Of a DNA stretch of 64,000 nt, positions 55,692 to 64,000 are shown piece by piece. The notes beneath the pieces are model-generated. The model was not told the origin of the DNA. It made no database searches and saw only the letters and a list, made by a program, of their open reading frames with translations. Numbering within the stretch: position 1 is the stretch's first letter; every line of letters starts with the position of its first letter. This DNA is from Mailhella massiliensis (GTDB lineage Bacteria > Desulfobacterota > Desulfovibrionia > Desulfovibrionales > Desulfovibrionaceae): NCBI RefSeq assembly GCF_900155525.1, contig NZ_LT706952.1, forward strand, positions 233,202 to 297,201, written 5' to 3'. The translations under genes were made by a program, and so were the position numbers.

Positions 55692-56350
55692 GCTCCGGTC
55701 CCGTATTCCTGCGCTTCCAGCCAGGCGCGCACGGCGCAGAGGTCGGGGAACACGGCAAAGGCGTTTTTCCTCATGATGTCGTCCGGCGGAACCATGTCGG
55801 GCACGAGCAGGGCCTTCATGCCCGCGGCGCTGGCGGAAAGAATGCCGTTGCGCGAATCCTCCACGGCATAGGATTGCTGCGGGTCGGCGCAGAGCTCGGC
55901 GCAGGCGCGCAGGTAGATGTCGGGCGCGGGCTTGCTTGCGGTGAGCATGTCGCCGCAGACAAGGGTGTCGAAATACGGCCCCATGCCCGTGATCTCCATG
56001 TTGCGGCGCACGTTGGCCTCGCGTGAGGAGCTTGCGAGGCCGGTTTTCCAGCCCTTTTCCCTGAGCCAGGAAAGCAGTTCCATGACGCCGGGCTTCAGGG
56101 GAATGCCGTCTTTGGTGAACTGCATGTAGTACACGCGCGTGCGGTCGCGGAAGTCTTCATAATTCACGCCTTCGCCGAAGGCTTCGGCAAAGACGACTTT
56201 CGTGCTTGCGTGCGTGGTGCCTATGCAGCGGAAGAAAAGCTCGTGCAGGCCCGTGAGCCCCAGGTCGCGCCCCACGCATTCCCAGGAGCGCAGAACCAGC
56301 CGTTCGGAGTCGATGAGGACTCCGTCCATATCAAAAACGATGCTGGGCAT
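55688..56350 (-). CDS. HAD-superfamily phosphatase/phosphomutase-like hydrolase
   Basis: The 220-aa protein starts with IVFDMDGVLIDSE, the HAD motif I with both Asp residues, followed by a helical cap. Then come motif II (TGLASSS), motif III Lys (ASKPAPD) and motif IV (AVEDSRNG). It fits the beta-phosphoglucomutase/phosphoglycolate phosphatase group; the substrate is unclear. It starts 2 bases after the GNAT gene's stop and overlaps nudC by 4 bases. Confidence 0.9.
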   Translation of the reverse strand: MPSIVFDMDGVLIDSERLVLRSWECVGRDLGLTGLHELFFRCIGTTHASTKVVFAEAFGEGVNYEDFRDRTRVYYMQFTKDGIPLKPGVMELLSWLREKGWKTGLASSSREANVRRNMEITGMGPYFDTLVCGDMLTASKPAPDIYLRACAELCADPQQSYAVEDSRNGILSASAAGMKALLVPDMVPPDDIMRKNAFAVFPDLCAVRAWLEAQEYGTGA

Positions 56351-56352
56351 GG

Positions 56353-56931
56353 TCAGTCCTTGGGGAAGGGACGCTCTTTCAGCGGAATGCGGTAAATGCG
56401 GCCCACGCGCATGTATTCGCCGTTGTCGCTCGGGAAGGTGTAGTTGCCGATGACCGTGCCGAGCCTGTCATACAGCGGGAAGGCCTTGGGGTGGCTGGTT
56501 TTGAGGTAGATGGCCGTATAGCCCTGGTCGGCATAGAAGGGCATGATGAGGTCGCGCAGCCAGAAGGTGCCGTTGCCCCTGCCCGCAGGAGCAATGTGGA
56601 AGTAGCTGAGCAGGGCCACCTGATCCAGCGGGTCGGAAATGCTCAGTCCCGAACAGGCGTAGATTTTCGGGTCGATGGCGCCGTGGGTGATCATGACCAT
56701 GCCGAGCTGTTCCGTACCGCGCCGCAGCGTATGAAAATCCATGACCACGCCCTTCTGATGGCTGAAGTCGTGAATGATCTTGCAGCAGTGATGCAGCTCG
56801 TCGTAATCGTCCCAGGCTTCGCTGAGGATTTTTTCCTTCATGTTTTCCAGAAGCGACAGGAGAAACCTGGCTTCAAAAGCATCGTTGAAGCAGAATTCCA
56901 GATCGTTTTTCTGATACAGCACGGTGGTCAT
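56353..56931 (-). CDS. GNAT-family N-acetyltransferase
   Basis: The 192-aa protein has a GNAT-like core: LSYFHIAPAGRGNGTFWLRDLIMPFY fits the acetyl-CoA-binding strand 4/loop with the R-G-x-G pyrophosphate loop, and IYLKTSHPKAFPLYDRLG fits the following C-terminal part of the fold. The substrate is unknown. AAGGAGG precedes ATG 56931. It leads the operon with the HAD and nudC genes. Confidence 0.75.
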   Translation of the reverse strand: MTTVLYQKNDLEFCFNDAFEARFLLSLLENMKEKILSEAWDDYDELHHCCKIIHDFSHQKGVVMDFHTLRRGTEQLGMVMITHGAIDPKIYACSGLSISDPLDQVALLSYFHIAPAGRGNGTFWLRDLIMPFYADQGYTAIYLKTSHPKAFPLYDRLGTVIGNYTFPSDNGEYMRVGRIYRIPLKERPFPKD

Positions 56932-57128
56932 GGGGCCTCCTTACATATGACAATACATCATGTACGCGGCTTCGCTTCCCTGTCAAGCGCAACGTCTTGA
57001 AAAGACCGCCGTATAAGCTCTTTTCCGCACAGGCTTTCCGCAGCCCGGGGGAAGTATGGGAAAGCATTCTTGCAGGGCATGGGCCGGGCAGGCTCCGTAC
57101 GGGCCTCTGCCGGAAGAAGGAACCTGCG

Positions 57129-58073
57129 CTACGCGCCTTTGCGGAAGAGAAAGTCCAGGGCCTTTTTTTCCAGGGCATCATGTTCGCCGGGGCGGAACCA
57201 GAGTATGCGCCTGTCGGCCCGGAACCAGGTCCACTGACGTTTGGCATAGGCGCGGGTATTGTGCGTCCACGCCTCCACGCATTCTTCCAGATTCATGCGG
57301 CCGGCAAGGTATGCGGCCGTTTCCGCGCAGCCTATGCCGCTCCAGCCCGGGGCGTCCGTATCCGGGCACAGATCAAGGGCGCGCCGCGCTTCCTCCAGCG
57401 CTCCGGCCTTCAGCATGGCCTGTATGCGCAGGGCGAGGAAGGGCTCCAGTTCCGGCAAAGGAAGCCCCACGCCGAGGCGCAGCACCTCAAAGGGCGCGGG
57501 CGCGGGCGCGTTTTTGTGCCACCAGGTGAAGGTTCTGCCCGTGCCTTCCCACACTTCCAGCGCGCGTACGTTGCGCTGGCTGTCGTTGGGGTGGATTTTC
57601 GCGGCGTATTCCGGGTCGATGTGCAGAAGGCGCTCGTGCAGGGCGGCCGCGCCCCTGTCGCGGCATTCTTCCGTAAGGCGGAGGCTTATGGCGGGATCGA
57701 CGGCGGGGATGTCGGCAATGCCGTCCAGCAGCGCGCGCATGTAGAAGCCCGTTCCGCCCACCAGCAGGGGAATGAGGCCCTTCTCAAGGCTGTCCTTCAG
57801 CACGATGAGCGCCTTGTCCGCCCACTGGCCTGCGGAGATTTTGCACCCGGTTTCCAGCCAGCCGTAGAGAAGGTGCGGGCATACGCTCTTCTCCTCTTCC
57901 GAGGGCTGCGCCGTGATGATGGGAAAATCGCGGTACACCTGCCGGGAATCGGCGTTGACCACGCAGACCTTGCGCCCCGCCTTTTCCAGCGCGCGGGCAA
58001 GGTGCAGGGCGGCGGCCGTCTTGCCGGAACCGGTGGGCCCGGCGATGCAGAGTATTCTGGGAAGAGCGCTCAT
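57129..58073 (-). CDS. miaA: tRNA dimethylallyltransferase
   Basis: The 314-aa protein has the P-loop GPTGSGKTAAA, the substrate Asp in NADSRQVYRD, LLVGGTGFYMRALLDG, and a late TRAYAKRQWTWFR typical of MiaA. It adds a dimethylallyl group to A37 of tRNAs reading U-starting codons, such as the tRNA-Phe in this window. It follows coaD on the same strand. Confidence 0.96.
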   Translation of the reverse strand: MSALPRILCIAGPTGSGKTAAALHLARALEKAGRKVCVVNADSRQVYRDFPIITAQPSEEEKSVCPHLLYGWLETGCKISAGQWADKALIVLKDSLEKGLIPLLVGGTGFYMRALLDGIADIPAVDPAISLRLTEECRDRGAAALHERLLHIDPEYAAKIHPNDSQRNVRALEVWEGTGRTFTWWHKNAPAPAPFEVLRLGVGLPLPELEPFLALRIQAMLKAGALEEARRALDLCPDTDAPGWSGIGCAETAAYLAGRMNLEECVEAWTHNTRAYAKRQWTWFRADRRILWFRPGEHDALEKKALDFLFRKGA

Positions 58074-58220
58074 GCGGTCCTTCTTGCAGGGCGCGGCAGG
58101 GGGCAGGCCGCGTTTCAGGGCTGGGGCGGCGTTTCAGGCCGTGGGGAAAAAGGGCGGAACCGTGTCTGGCGGGGCGTCGCCCGGAGTGCGGGGCGTGTGC
58201 GCCCGGTACGGAAGGGCGGT

Positions 58221-58796
58221 TCAGTCGAATTCGCCCCGGCATTCGGGCAGGCATTCCTCGCTGAAGGTTTCGGGGCAGCCGCAGTCCGTGTCTTCCGGCC
58301 AGGAATCGGGCAGATGGTAGGCCCGGCGCAGGCGGGGAATGACGGTGGGCGGCACAAGGCAGCTCACGTTTCCGCCGAGGGATGCCACGTTGCGGATGTT
58401 GGTGGAGCTTATGTACATCCAGCGCAGGTCGGACATGAGAAATATGGTCTGCACATGGCGCTGGAGCTTGCGGTTCATGAGCGCCATCTGAAATTCGTAG
58501 TCGAAGTCGGAAACGGCGCGCAGGCCGCGCAGTATGGCCTTGGCCCCGTTCTTTTCGGCAAAATCCACCAGCAGGCCGGAAAAGGGCATGACCTTCACGC
58601 CCGGAATGCTGGCGAACACCTCGCGCACGATGTCCACACGCTCTTCCAGCGAGAAGAGCGTGTTCTTGCCGCAGTCTCTGGCCACGGCCACGATGACGGT
58701 GTCGAACAGTTCCAGACCGCGACGGATGATGCACTCGTGTCCGTTCGTGAGCGGGTCGAAGGTGCCGGGGTAGATGGCTATGCGTTCTTCACCCAT
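58221..58796 (-). CDS. coaD: Phosphopantetheine adenylyltransferase
   Basis: The 191-aa protein has IYPGTFDPLTNGHECII (the T/HxGH nucleotidyltransferase motif), ILRGLRAVSDFDYEFQMALMN and WMYISSTNIR. It catalyses the fourth step of coenzyme A synthesis. A Cys-rich C-terminal tail (DTDCGCPETFSEECLPEC) extends ~25 residues beyond the usual end and is unusual. Its start overlaps the end of rsmD by 19 bases. Confidence 0.96.
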   Translation of the reverse strand: MGEERIAIYPGTFDPLTNGHECIIRRGLELFDTVIVAVARDCGKNTLFSLEERVDIVREVFASIPGVKVMPFSGLLVDFAEKNGAKAILRGLRAVSDFDYEFQMALMNRKLQRHVQTIFLMSDLRWMYISSTNIRNVASLGGNVSCLVPPTVIPRLRRAYHLPDSWPEDTDCGCPETFSEECLPECRGEFD

Positions 58797-59338
58797 ACCA
58801 GTATCCTCGTATTGCCGTAATGGCGTTCCGCTTCAAGGGTCAGATCATACTGGGAGTCGGCCTTGAGGGGCAGGCCCTTTTCCACTTCCGCCACAAGGAA
58901 GCCGTCGTCGGCAAGCCAGCCCTGCCGCATGATGTTCTTGAGCGTCGGCTTGAACAGGTCGGCCCCGTAGGGCGGATCGATGAAGATGAGGCGGCACGGT
59001 TCGGAAGGGCGGCGGGCCGTCACGCGCAGGGCGTCTTCCTCATGCACGGCGCAGCGGTCTTCAAGGCCCAGGACGGCGGCGTTTTTGCGCAGGCATTCCG
59101 CGGCCCTGTGGTCTTTTTCGATGAAGTCGGCAAAAAGCGCGCCGCGGCTCAGCGCCTCGAAGCCGAGGCTGCCGCTTCCGGCGAACACGTCGAGCACGCG
59201 CACCTCGCCCCACACGACGCCGCGCGATTCAAGCATGGAAAACAGAGATTCGCGCACCTTTCCCATGGCCGGCCGGTACCCCGGCCCGCTGACGGTATGG
59301 AGCGTTCTTCCGCGACAGGCTCCGGCAATGATCCGCAT
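58778..59338 (-). CDS. rsmD: 16S rRNA (guanine966-N2)-methyltransferase
   Basis: The 186-aa length is normal. It has RIIAGACRGRTL at the start, PAMGKVRESLFSML, the SAM motif VLDVFAGSGSLGFEALSRGA and the catalytic IDPPYG (in the D/N-PP-Y class). It methylates G966 of 16S rRNA. The frame is open to 59428, but ATG 59338 with AGGAAG gives the standard N-terminus. It is the first gene of rsmD-coaD-miaA. Confidence 0.95.
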   Translation of the reverse strand: MRIIAGACRGRTLHTVSGPGYRPAMGKVRESLFSMLESRGVVWGEVRVLDVFAGSGSLGFEALSRGALFADFIEKDHRAAECLRKNAAVLGLEDRCAVHEEDALRVTARRPSEPCRLIFIDPPYGADLFKPTLKNIMRQGWLADDGFLVAEVEKGLPLKADSQYDLTLEAERHYGNTRILVWVKNA

Positions 59339-59429
59339 GATGCTTCCTGAACTGGCGCGTCCGCGCCGCCGGAACTTCTTCCGGGATGAGGTGGGCGGCC
59401 GCCGGGGCGGACGCATGGTGCTGCACAAA

Positions 59430-59463
59430 GAAAAGTCCGGGGCGGAACACCCGCCCCGGAACG
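59430..59463 (-). terminator. Terminator after the beta-CASP nuclease gene
   Basis: CCGGGGCGG and CCGCCCCGG arms are followed on the minus strand by ACTTTTCTTT. Confidence 0.75.
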
Positions 59464-59534
59464 ATTATTAAATCATGCGGCCGCAAAACGCAATGCCGCG
59501 CCGTGCGCGCCTGCGCGGGGCAGGCGCGTGTCTG

Positions 59535-61148
59535 TCAGAGCCTTGTGAGGAAGTGGAAGAGGTCGCGCTCGATTTCCACGAGGCGGTCGCGCAGTTCCGT
59601 CTGTTCTTCCCAGGGGATTTCGTCCACATGGGCGAGGCGGGAACGCAGCTGGGCCACGCGCTGTTCCAGTTCTCCGGCAAGGAAGTTCCAGTCCACGCGG
59701 GGCTTGGCGCGCGCGGGGCTTGCGGTATGCACTTCGGCCACGGCCGCGCCTTCGATGGTGGCCTCTTCCAGATATTCGGGAATGCTGGGCGTGATGCCGA
59801 AGCGTTCCTTGATGAGCCCGGCAAGGATTTCCTGCGCCCTGGGTTCGCCGTGCACGAGGGCGATGTTCATGCCCGGGCGGGCCATGCCGCCAATCCATTC
59901 CAGAAGCTGGCTCTGCCCGGCGTGGGCGGAGAAGCCGTTGATGGTGAATATCTTCGCGGCCACGGCCACGTCTTCACCGAAGAGACGCAGGCTCTTTGCG
60001 CCGTCCACCAGCTTTCTGCCCGGGGTTCCCATGGCCTGATAGCCCACGAACACGATGCTCACGCCTTCCTTCCACAGGTTGTGGCGGAGGTGATGGCGCA
60101 CGCGGCCCGCGTTGCACATGCCGCTTGCCGAAAGGATGATGGCCGGTTCCTTCATGGTGTTGAGGCGCTGCGATTCCTGCACGCTCTGCGTGAAGCGTAT
60201 GCCCGTGACCGGATTTTCGCGGAAGTCCTCGGGGGAGAAGTCGGGCGTGCGCAGGTGATCGGCATACTTCATGAACACCTGCGTGGCCTTGGCGGCAAGG
60301 GGGCTGTCCACATACACAGGCATGTCGGCAGGCAGGCGGCCCTGCTTCTTCAGAAGCAGCAGGCTGTAGAGTATTTCCTGCGTGCGTTCCACCGCAAAGG
60401 CGGGAATGATGACCTTTTCCCTGTGGGAATAGCTGTATTCGATGGCTTCGGCGAGTTCCTCGAGGGTATCGGATTCGCCCTTGTGGTCGCGGTCGCCGTA
60501 GGTGGATTCCACAAAAAGCCAGTCCGGCGTGCGGGGCATTTCCGCATCCGGCAGCAGCAGCGCTCCGGGGCGGCCGAGGTCGCCGGAGAAGACGAGCCGC
60601 GTGCTCTTGCCGTCTTCATCCACCGTAAGGTCGAGAATGGCCGCGCCGAGAATGTGCCCGGCATAGCGGAACGTGACCGTGACTCCCGGGGCGGGGTTCA
60701 CCACCTTGCCGAATTCCACGGGCCTGAGCTGCTTTGCCGTGGCGAGGGCGTCTTCGGTGGAGTAGAGAGCCTCGGAGGATTCGTCGTCGGCTTCGCCGCG
60801 CCGCTTGTTGTGGCGGCTCTTCCATTCATGTTCCATTTCCTGGATGTGGGCGCTGTCTTCCAGCATGATGGCGGCAAGGTCGGCCGTGGGAGCCGTGCAG
60901 TAGATGCCGCCCTTGAAGCCTTCCTTCACCATGCGGGGCAGAAGGCCGGAATGGTCGATGTGCGCGTGGGTGAGCAGGATGAAGTCGAGCTCGTCCGGGC
61001 GGTAGTTCTCCGTTTCGAAGTTGCGCGCCTCAATGGCGGAGTTGCCCTGGAACATGCCGCAGTCCACGGCGAAGCGGGAGGATGTCGTTTCAATGACGTA
61101 ACAGGAGCCGGTCACAGTCTGGGCCGCTCCCAGAAAGGTAATCTTCAT
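59535..61148 (-). CDS. Metallo-beta-lactamase/beta-CASP family RNA-processing exonuclease
   Basis: The 537-aa protein begins with the metallo-beta-lactamase fold (LTHAHIDHSGLLPRM with HxHxDH, then AGHILGAA and FSGDLGR). A beta-CASP domain is inserted (PAFAVERTQEILYSL, SGMCNAGRVRHHL), and the C-terminal motif INGFSAHAGQSQLLEWI supplies the last His. This is the CPSF73/YSH1-like bacterial group that processes or degrades RNA. A charged C-terminal helix (~490-537) is extra. ATG 61148 with GGAG sets the start. Confidence 0.93.
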   Translation of the reverse strand: MKITFLGAAQTVTGSCYVIETTSSRFAVDCGMFQGNSAIEARNFETENYRPDELDFILLTHAHIDHSGLLPRMVKEGFKGGIYCTAPTADLAAIMLEDSAHIQEMEHEWKSRHNKRRGEADDESSEALYSTEDALATAKQLRPVEFGKVVNPAPGVTVTFRYAGHILGAAILDLTVDEDGKSTRLVFSGDLGRPGALLLPDAEMPRTPDWLFVESTYGDRDHKGESDTLEELAEAIEYSYSHREKVIIPAFAVERTQEILYSLLLLKKQGRLPADMPVYVDSPLAAKATQVFMKYADHLRTPDFSPEDFRENPVTGIRFTQSVQESQRLNTMKEPAIILSASGMCNAGRVRHHLRHNLWKEGVSIVFVGYQAMGTPGRKLVDGAKSLRLFGEDVAVAAKIFTINGFSAHAGQSQLLEWIGGMARPGMNIALVHGEPRAQEILAGLIKERFGITPSIPEYLEEATIEGAAVAEVHTASPARAKPRVDWNFLAGELEQRVAQLRSRLAHVDEIPWEEQTELRDRLVEIERDLFHFLTRL

Positions 61149-61532
61149 AAAAACAACTCCATGGATAATGGTCACGGAAAACTGAAGTATAGGTGTTTTC
61201 CTCTCTTACCGCAAGAATCGTACCCATTATTCCCTGAGGTGCGAGGCGGAAAAAGACAGTTTTTTTTCATTCTCCCGTCTGTGGGGAACAACATGCTTCA
61301 CCACAGCCATGCAGAGCATGTTTCCCGAAGGTGCATGAAGGGGAACATGCTTCGTCGCGTCCATGTATGCGCCCTCTGCGCCGGTGCCGAAGCGCGGCGT
61401 TTTTCTCGAAAAGCCGCCCGTAACGGAAGGCTGTCGCGGGCCTTGTGCCGGGCCTTGCGGGAGGGAAATCCTTGCGCGTGGCGAAAGTGCGGGCTATGAT
61501 ACGTTTTTCCATGGTTTTTCAAGGAGCAGATC
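61149..61532. promoter_or_regulatory. Divergent promoter region of the nuclease and LOG-tadA genes
   Basis: A promoter for the LOG gene is visible: TTGCGC (61472-61477), 17 bases, TATGAT (61495-61500). GGGAACATGCTT-like sequences occur in three places (~61284 and 61339 direct, ~61316 inverted). They form an imperfect inverted repeat of possible operator character. Confidence 0.55.
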
Positions 61533-62192
61533 ATGAGCAACGCTTCTCAGCAATATGTCATCGATACCCTGTCCGCCCAGGAATCCTGGCGTCTTTTCCG
61601 TATTCTGGCCGAAATCGTGGACGGCTTTGAAGATTTGAGCGGACTGCCGCCCTGCGTGTCCATTTTCGGTTCCGCCCGTCCCAAGCCCGGGCATCCCATG
61701 TATGAGGAAACGCGGCGCGTGGCCAGGGCCCTCGGTGAAGCGGGCTACGGCATCATCACCGGCGGCGGGCCCGGCTTCATGGAAGCGGGCAACAAGGGCG
61801 CAAGCGAGGCGGGCGCGCCTTCCGTGGGGCTGCACATTCATCTGCCCATGGAACAGGAACCCAACGAATACCTCAGCATACGCAGCGACTACCGCTACTT
61901 CTTCATCCGCAAGCTCATGTTCGTGAAGTATTCCGTGGCCTATGTGGTCATGCCCGGCGGCATGGGCACCATCGACGAACTTTCCGAAGCCTTCGTGCTC
62001 GCCCAGACGCACCGCATCAAGCCCTTCCCCATCATTCTTTACAGCCACGCCTTCTGGGACGGCCTTCTGGACTGGATACGAGACCGCATGATAAAGGACG
62101 GCTACCTGCGCGAGGACGAGCTTGATTTCGTTACCGTGTGCGACACGCCCGAGGAAGTGATTTCCACCATCCGCCGGCGCGTGGTGCTCTAG
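61533..62192 (+). CDS. LOG-family (TIGR00730) nucleotide phosphoribohydrolase
   Basis: The 219-aa protein has SIFGSARPKPGHPMYEETRR, GYGIITGGGPGFMEAGNKGA and the catalytic PGGMGTIDELSE, the marks of the LOG family once misnamed lysine decarboxylases. It probably cleaves purine nucleoside 5'-monophosphates to base and ribose phosphate; a cytokinin-like product is possible given MiaA nearby. AAGGAG precedes the ATG. tadA starts one base after its stop. Confidence 0.9.
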   Translation: MSNASQQYVIDTLSAQESWRLFRILAEIVDGFEDLSGLPPCVSIFGSARPKPGHPMYEETRRVARALGEAGYGIITGGGPGFMEAGNKGASEAGAPSVGLHIHLPMEQEPNEYLSIRSDYRYFFIRKLMFVKYSVAYVVMPGGMGTIDELSEAFVLAQTHRIKPFPIILYSHAFWDGLLDWIRDRMIKDGYLREDELDFVTVCDTPEEVISTIRRRVVL

Positions 62193-62193
62193 C

Positions 62194-62727
62194 ATGGAGC
62201 TTGTGAACCTCTGCCCCGAAGAGCTGCGCTGGAGAGCGCTGCCTTCGTGGGGGCCGGAGCCTTCCGCTCCGCCGGGGCATTCCTGGCGTTCCCTCATGCT
62301 TGCCGCGCTGCGCCTTGCGCGCCGTGCCGCAAGGATGGGGGAAGTGCCCGTGGGCGCGCTGGTGGTGGATGCGGAAGGCCGCATCCTTGCCGAAGCGCAC
62401 AACGAAACCGAACGCTCCTGCGACCCTACGGCACACGCCGAGGTGCTGGCCCTGCGGCGCGCCGCCCTTGCGGCGGGCAATCACAGGCTGGGCGGGAGCG
62501 TGCTCGTGGTGACGCTCGAACCGTGCCTCATGTGCACGGGGGCGCTGCGGGAGTCGCGGGTTTCCGGCGTGGTGTTCGGCGCGTCCGATGCCAGGGCCGG
62601 GGCCGTGTGTTCCTGCCTTGAAGGGCTCGATTACGCGCAGACCGGGGCTTCGCCGTGGTATTACGGCGGCGTGGAGGCAAAGGCCTGCGCGAGGGAGCTT
62701 ACGGAGTTTTTCCGCCGCAGGCGCTGA
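62194..62727 (+). CDS. tadA: tRNA adenosine(34) deaminase
   Basis: The 177-aa protein has the zinc deaminase motifs PTAHAEVLALR (His ligand and catalytic Glu) and TLEPCLMCTGAL (PCxxC). It also has AGAVCSCLEG, a position shared with TadA. It converts A34 to inosine in tRNA-Arg. An N-terminal extension of ~30 residues precedes the usual start; a shorter form from a later in-frame codon is possible. It is in an operon with the LOG gene. Confidence 0.93.
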   Translation: MELVNLCPEELRWRALPSWGPEPSAPPGHSWRSLMLAALRLARRAARMGEVPVGALVVDAEGRILAEAHNETERSCDPTAHAEVLALRRAALAAGNHRLGGSVLVVTLEPCLMCTGALRESRVSGVVFGASDARAGAVCSCLEGLDYAQTGASPWYYGGVEAKACARELTEFFRRRR

Positions 62728-62906
62728 CGCGGCGGCAGAGCGCAGGACGGAAGGGGAGCGCCTTCCGCCCTGCGGGGAGAGGGCCGCAGGGCCCTGAGGA
62801 TTCCGGCCGGGAGCCGGAAAAAGGGGAGGGCCGCCGGAACCGCCCGGAGCCGGAACGCCGTTCCGGCAGGAGCGCGAAGGCACGCCCGCAGAACGGAGGA
62901 AAAGAC

Positions 62907-63209
62907 ATGAACAATACGGTTGACGAACTGACGGTGGATTACGAGGAAGACGGTATCCTCAAGGTCAAGGAAATGGGCAAGGTGGTGCTTTCCAAGGGCG
63001 CGTGGGCCACGGTGCTGTTCCGTTACCGGGAATGGCAGGAAAACGACACCTACGGTCCCGACCGCTATGTGATACGCCGTTACAAGAAATCCGGCGGGGA
63101 ATACCGCCAGCAGTCCAAGTTCACCATTTCCAGCAACGATCAGGCCCGCCGCATCGTGGAAGCTCTGAGCGGCTGGATTTCCGAAGAAGAATCCGGGCAG
63201 GAGGGCTAG
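62907..63209 (+). CDS. Conserved small protein of unknown function
   Basis: The 100-aa soluble protein is beta-rich and charged (ILKVKEMGKVVLSKGAWATVLFRYREWQ, then YVIRRYKKSGGEYRQQSKF), and ends with a helix ARRIVEALSGWI. I do not recognise the family. A perfect GGAGGA site precedes ATG 62907, and codon use is like that of neighbouring genes, so it is real. It has no membrane segment or signal peptide. Confidence 0.75.
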   Translation: MNNTVDELTVDYEEDGILKVKEMGKVVLSKGAWATVLFRYREWQENDTYGPDRYVIRRYKKSGGEYRQQSKFTISSNDQARRIVEALSGWISEEESGQEG

Positions 63210-63360
63210 CCTTCCCGCATCCGTCCGCGCCTTCCGTACGGCGCGGGCGGCACGCCGTGAGCGGAAGGGGAACCGGGGGGCGTTTCGTGCGTTCCCCGAT
63301 GCCGGAAACCGTTTTCCGCGTCGTGTCTGTCCTCGTTCTTTGCATCTTTCAGGAGGAAGC

Positions 63361-63700
63361 ATGGCCGAATATCGCCGACAGTTTCTTTCCGTGGCACGGC
63401 AGAAGGTGCTGCACCAGCTCATATCCGGCTGGCACCGCCGCGGGGCCACGCTGCTCCAGGTGGGGCTGAACGCCGGTTTTTCCCCGGAATTCTTCTGGGA
63501 GGCGGGCTTTGACGTCACCGCCATGGACCGTTCCCCTGCCTGCATCGACGCCGCGCGGGAACAGACCGGCCCGCGCGTGGAATATGTGTGCGGCGTATCC
63601 GACCTTTTGCCCTTCGACAACGGCGTTTTCGACTATGCCGTGCTTGTGCACCCCGTGCTGAAGGAAGGTGAGGCCCTGCGCTTTGCGCAGAAGCCGAGCC
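63361..63700 (+). CDS. SAM-dependent methyltransferase, N-terminal part (abruptly truncated)
   Basis: About 105 residues follow the class I methyltransferase pattern. LLQVGLNAGFSPEFFWEAGFDVTAMDRSP matches motifs I and II in divergent form, and VSDLLPFDNGVFDYAVLVHPV matches motif III-IV. After EGEALRFAQ (~63690) the frame stays open to the window end, but the residues look like the antisense of a real gene on the other strand. AGGAGG precedes ATG 63361. Either the gene is cut off by a rearrangement or misjoin, or it truly ends within a convergent overlap. Confidence 0.65.
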
Positions 63701-64000
63701 TGCGCGACAAAAACACCAGCACGCGCCGGAAGGAAGGTTCATCGTCAGCAAGAGCCTGCGGGCGCGGCATCTGCACCACCAGTCTGCCGTGCACGCGCTC
63801 CTCGCAGAAGGGGAAAAGCGTTTTGGGCATGGCGAGAACGTCGCGGGCATCGGAGCCGAAAAGCAAAAGCACTCTGGGGTTCAGCAGCTTCACGCCGGAC
63901 CAGAACAGCGCCGCGCCGTTTTCCTCCCCGGGGAGATTGCAGGGCCAGAACACATGCGTACCGCCGGGGTGCCTCAGCTCCATGAGCATACGCACGATAA
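63633..64000 (-). CDS. C-terminal part of an unrecognised minus-strand protein (start outside window)
   Basis: The frame is open from the right edge to a TAG at 63633. Residues such as HVFWPCNLPGEENGAALFWSGVKLLNPRVLLLFGSDARDVL have the codon use and strand-loop rhythm of a real protein, faintly like the uracil-DNA glycosylase superfamily. The last ~15 residues (from ~63680 down) lie over the methyltransferase gene and look like read-through. The family is uncertain. Confidence 0.5.
   Translation of the reverse strand, partial: IVRMLMELRHPGGTHVFWPCNLPGEENGAALFWSGVKLLNPRVLLLFGSDARDVLAMPKTLFPFCEERVHGRLVVQMPRPQALADDEPSFRRVLVFLSRRLGFCAKRRASPSFSTGCTSTA

Noticed and set aside
53466..55871. 801-aa open frame on the plus strand spanning the tRNA
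   Set aside because: It crosses the tRNA and the antisense of nudC; no domain is recognisable.

Overview
The window is a GC-rich chromosomal segment. Its gene content (TRAP transporter, YedF, PPDK, split LPS-core functions, GGDEF/EAL signalling, type III-style chaperone and effector) suggests a Desulfovibrionaceae-like gut bacterium of the Bilophila/Mailhella/Desulfovibrio kind. That placement is inferred from gene content and base composition, not from a marker-gene search. Some features show that this is draft or metagenome assembly: a Tn5/Nextera mosaic-end dimer sits inside one gene (25298-25335), and the last ~330 bases may be a second bad join.

Layout. 67-2355: a tightly overlapping operon of a flavin/Fe-S protein, a zinc-type macrodomain and a macro-linked sirtuin (SirTM), followed by a decayed IS5-family element inserted exactly at the sirtuin stop codon. 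3.2-4.0, 9.4-10.05 and 10.75-11.48 kb: three copies of a long dispersed non-coding repeat; two of them bracket a Vat/CatB-type acetyltransferase. 4.1-9.3 kb: chorismate mutase, a Skp-like lipoprotein, GlmS and an MsbA-type exporter. 11.6-14.2 kb: a diguanylate cyclase and an XRE regulator. 14.5-18.4 kb: an acidic 233-aa protein translationally linked to a 1041-aa protein with a PI3/4-kinase-like catalytic core and four C-terminal repeats, a probable secreted effector. 19.0-23.9 kb: an orphan small protein, a DctPQM TRAP transporter and an AEC-family carrier broken by a 16-bp tandem duplication. 24.5-26.5 kb: a CesT-type secretion chaperone next to a cysteine-protease-like effector broken by the sequencing adapter. 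26.6-30.3 kb: an anion permease and an atypical amidohydrolase, divergent from a LysR regulator. 30.5-37.9 kb: HldE, YedF, PPDK and an alanine-type aminotransferase. 38.2-40.4 kb: a thioredoxin-like/ArsP-like permease/ArsR group with a clear operator. 40.8-45.7 kb: an XRE regulator, a long gene-poor stretch and a PAS-GAF-GGDEF-PAS-GGDEF-EAL protein.

45.8-53.1 kb is a lower-GC island holding a complete type I Zorya anti-phage system (zorABCD), about 0.9 kb from a tRNA-Phe gene. 54.8-63.7 kb is housekeeping: GNAT/HAD/NudC, RsmD-CoaD-MiaA, a beta-CASP nuclease, LOG-TadA, a small conserved protein and a truncated methyltransferase.

The two best candidates for under-described biology are the effector loci (kinase-like protein with its partner; CesT chaperone with its protease-like partner) and the SirTM/macrodomain/ferredoxin operon. 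No type III secretion structural gene lies in the window, so secretion is an inference.
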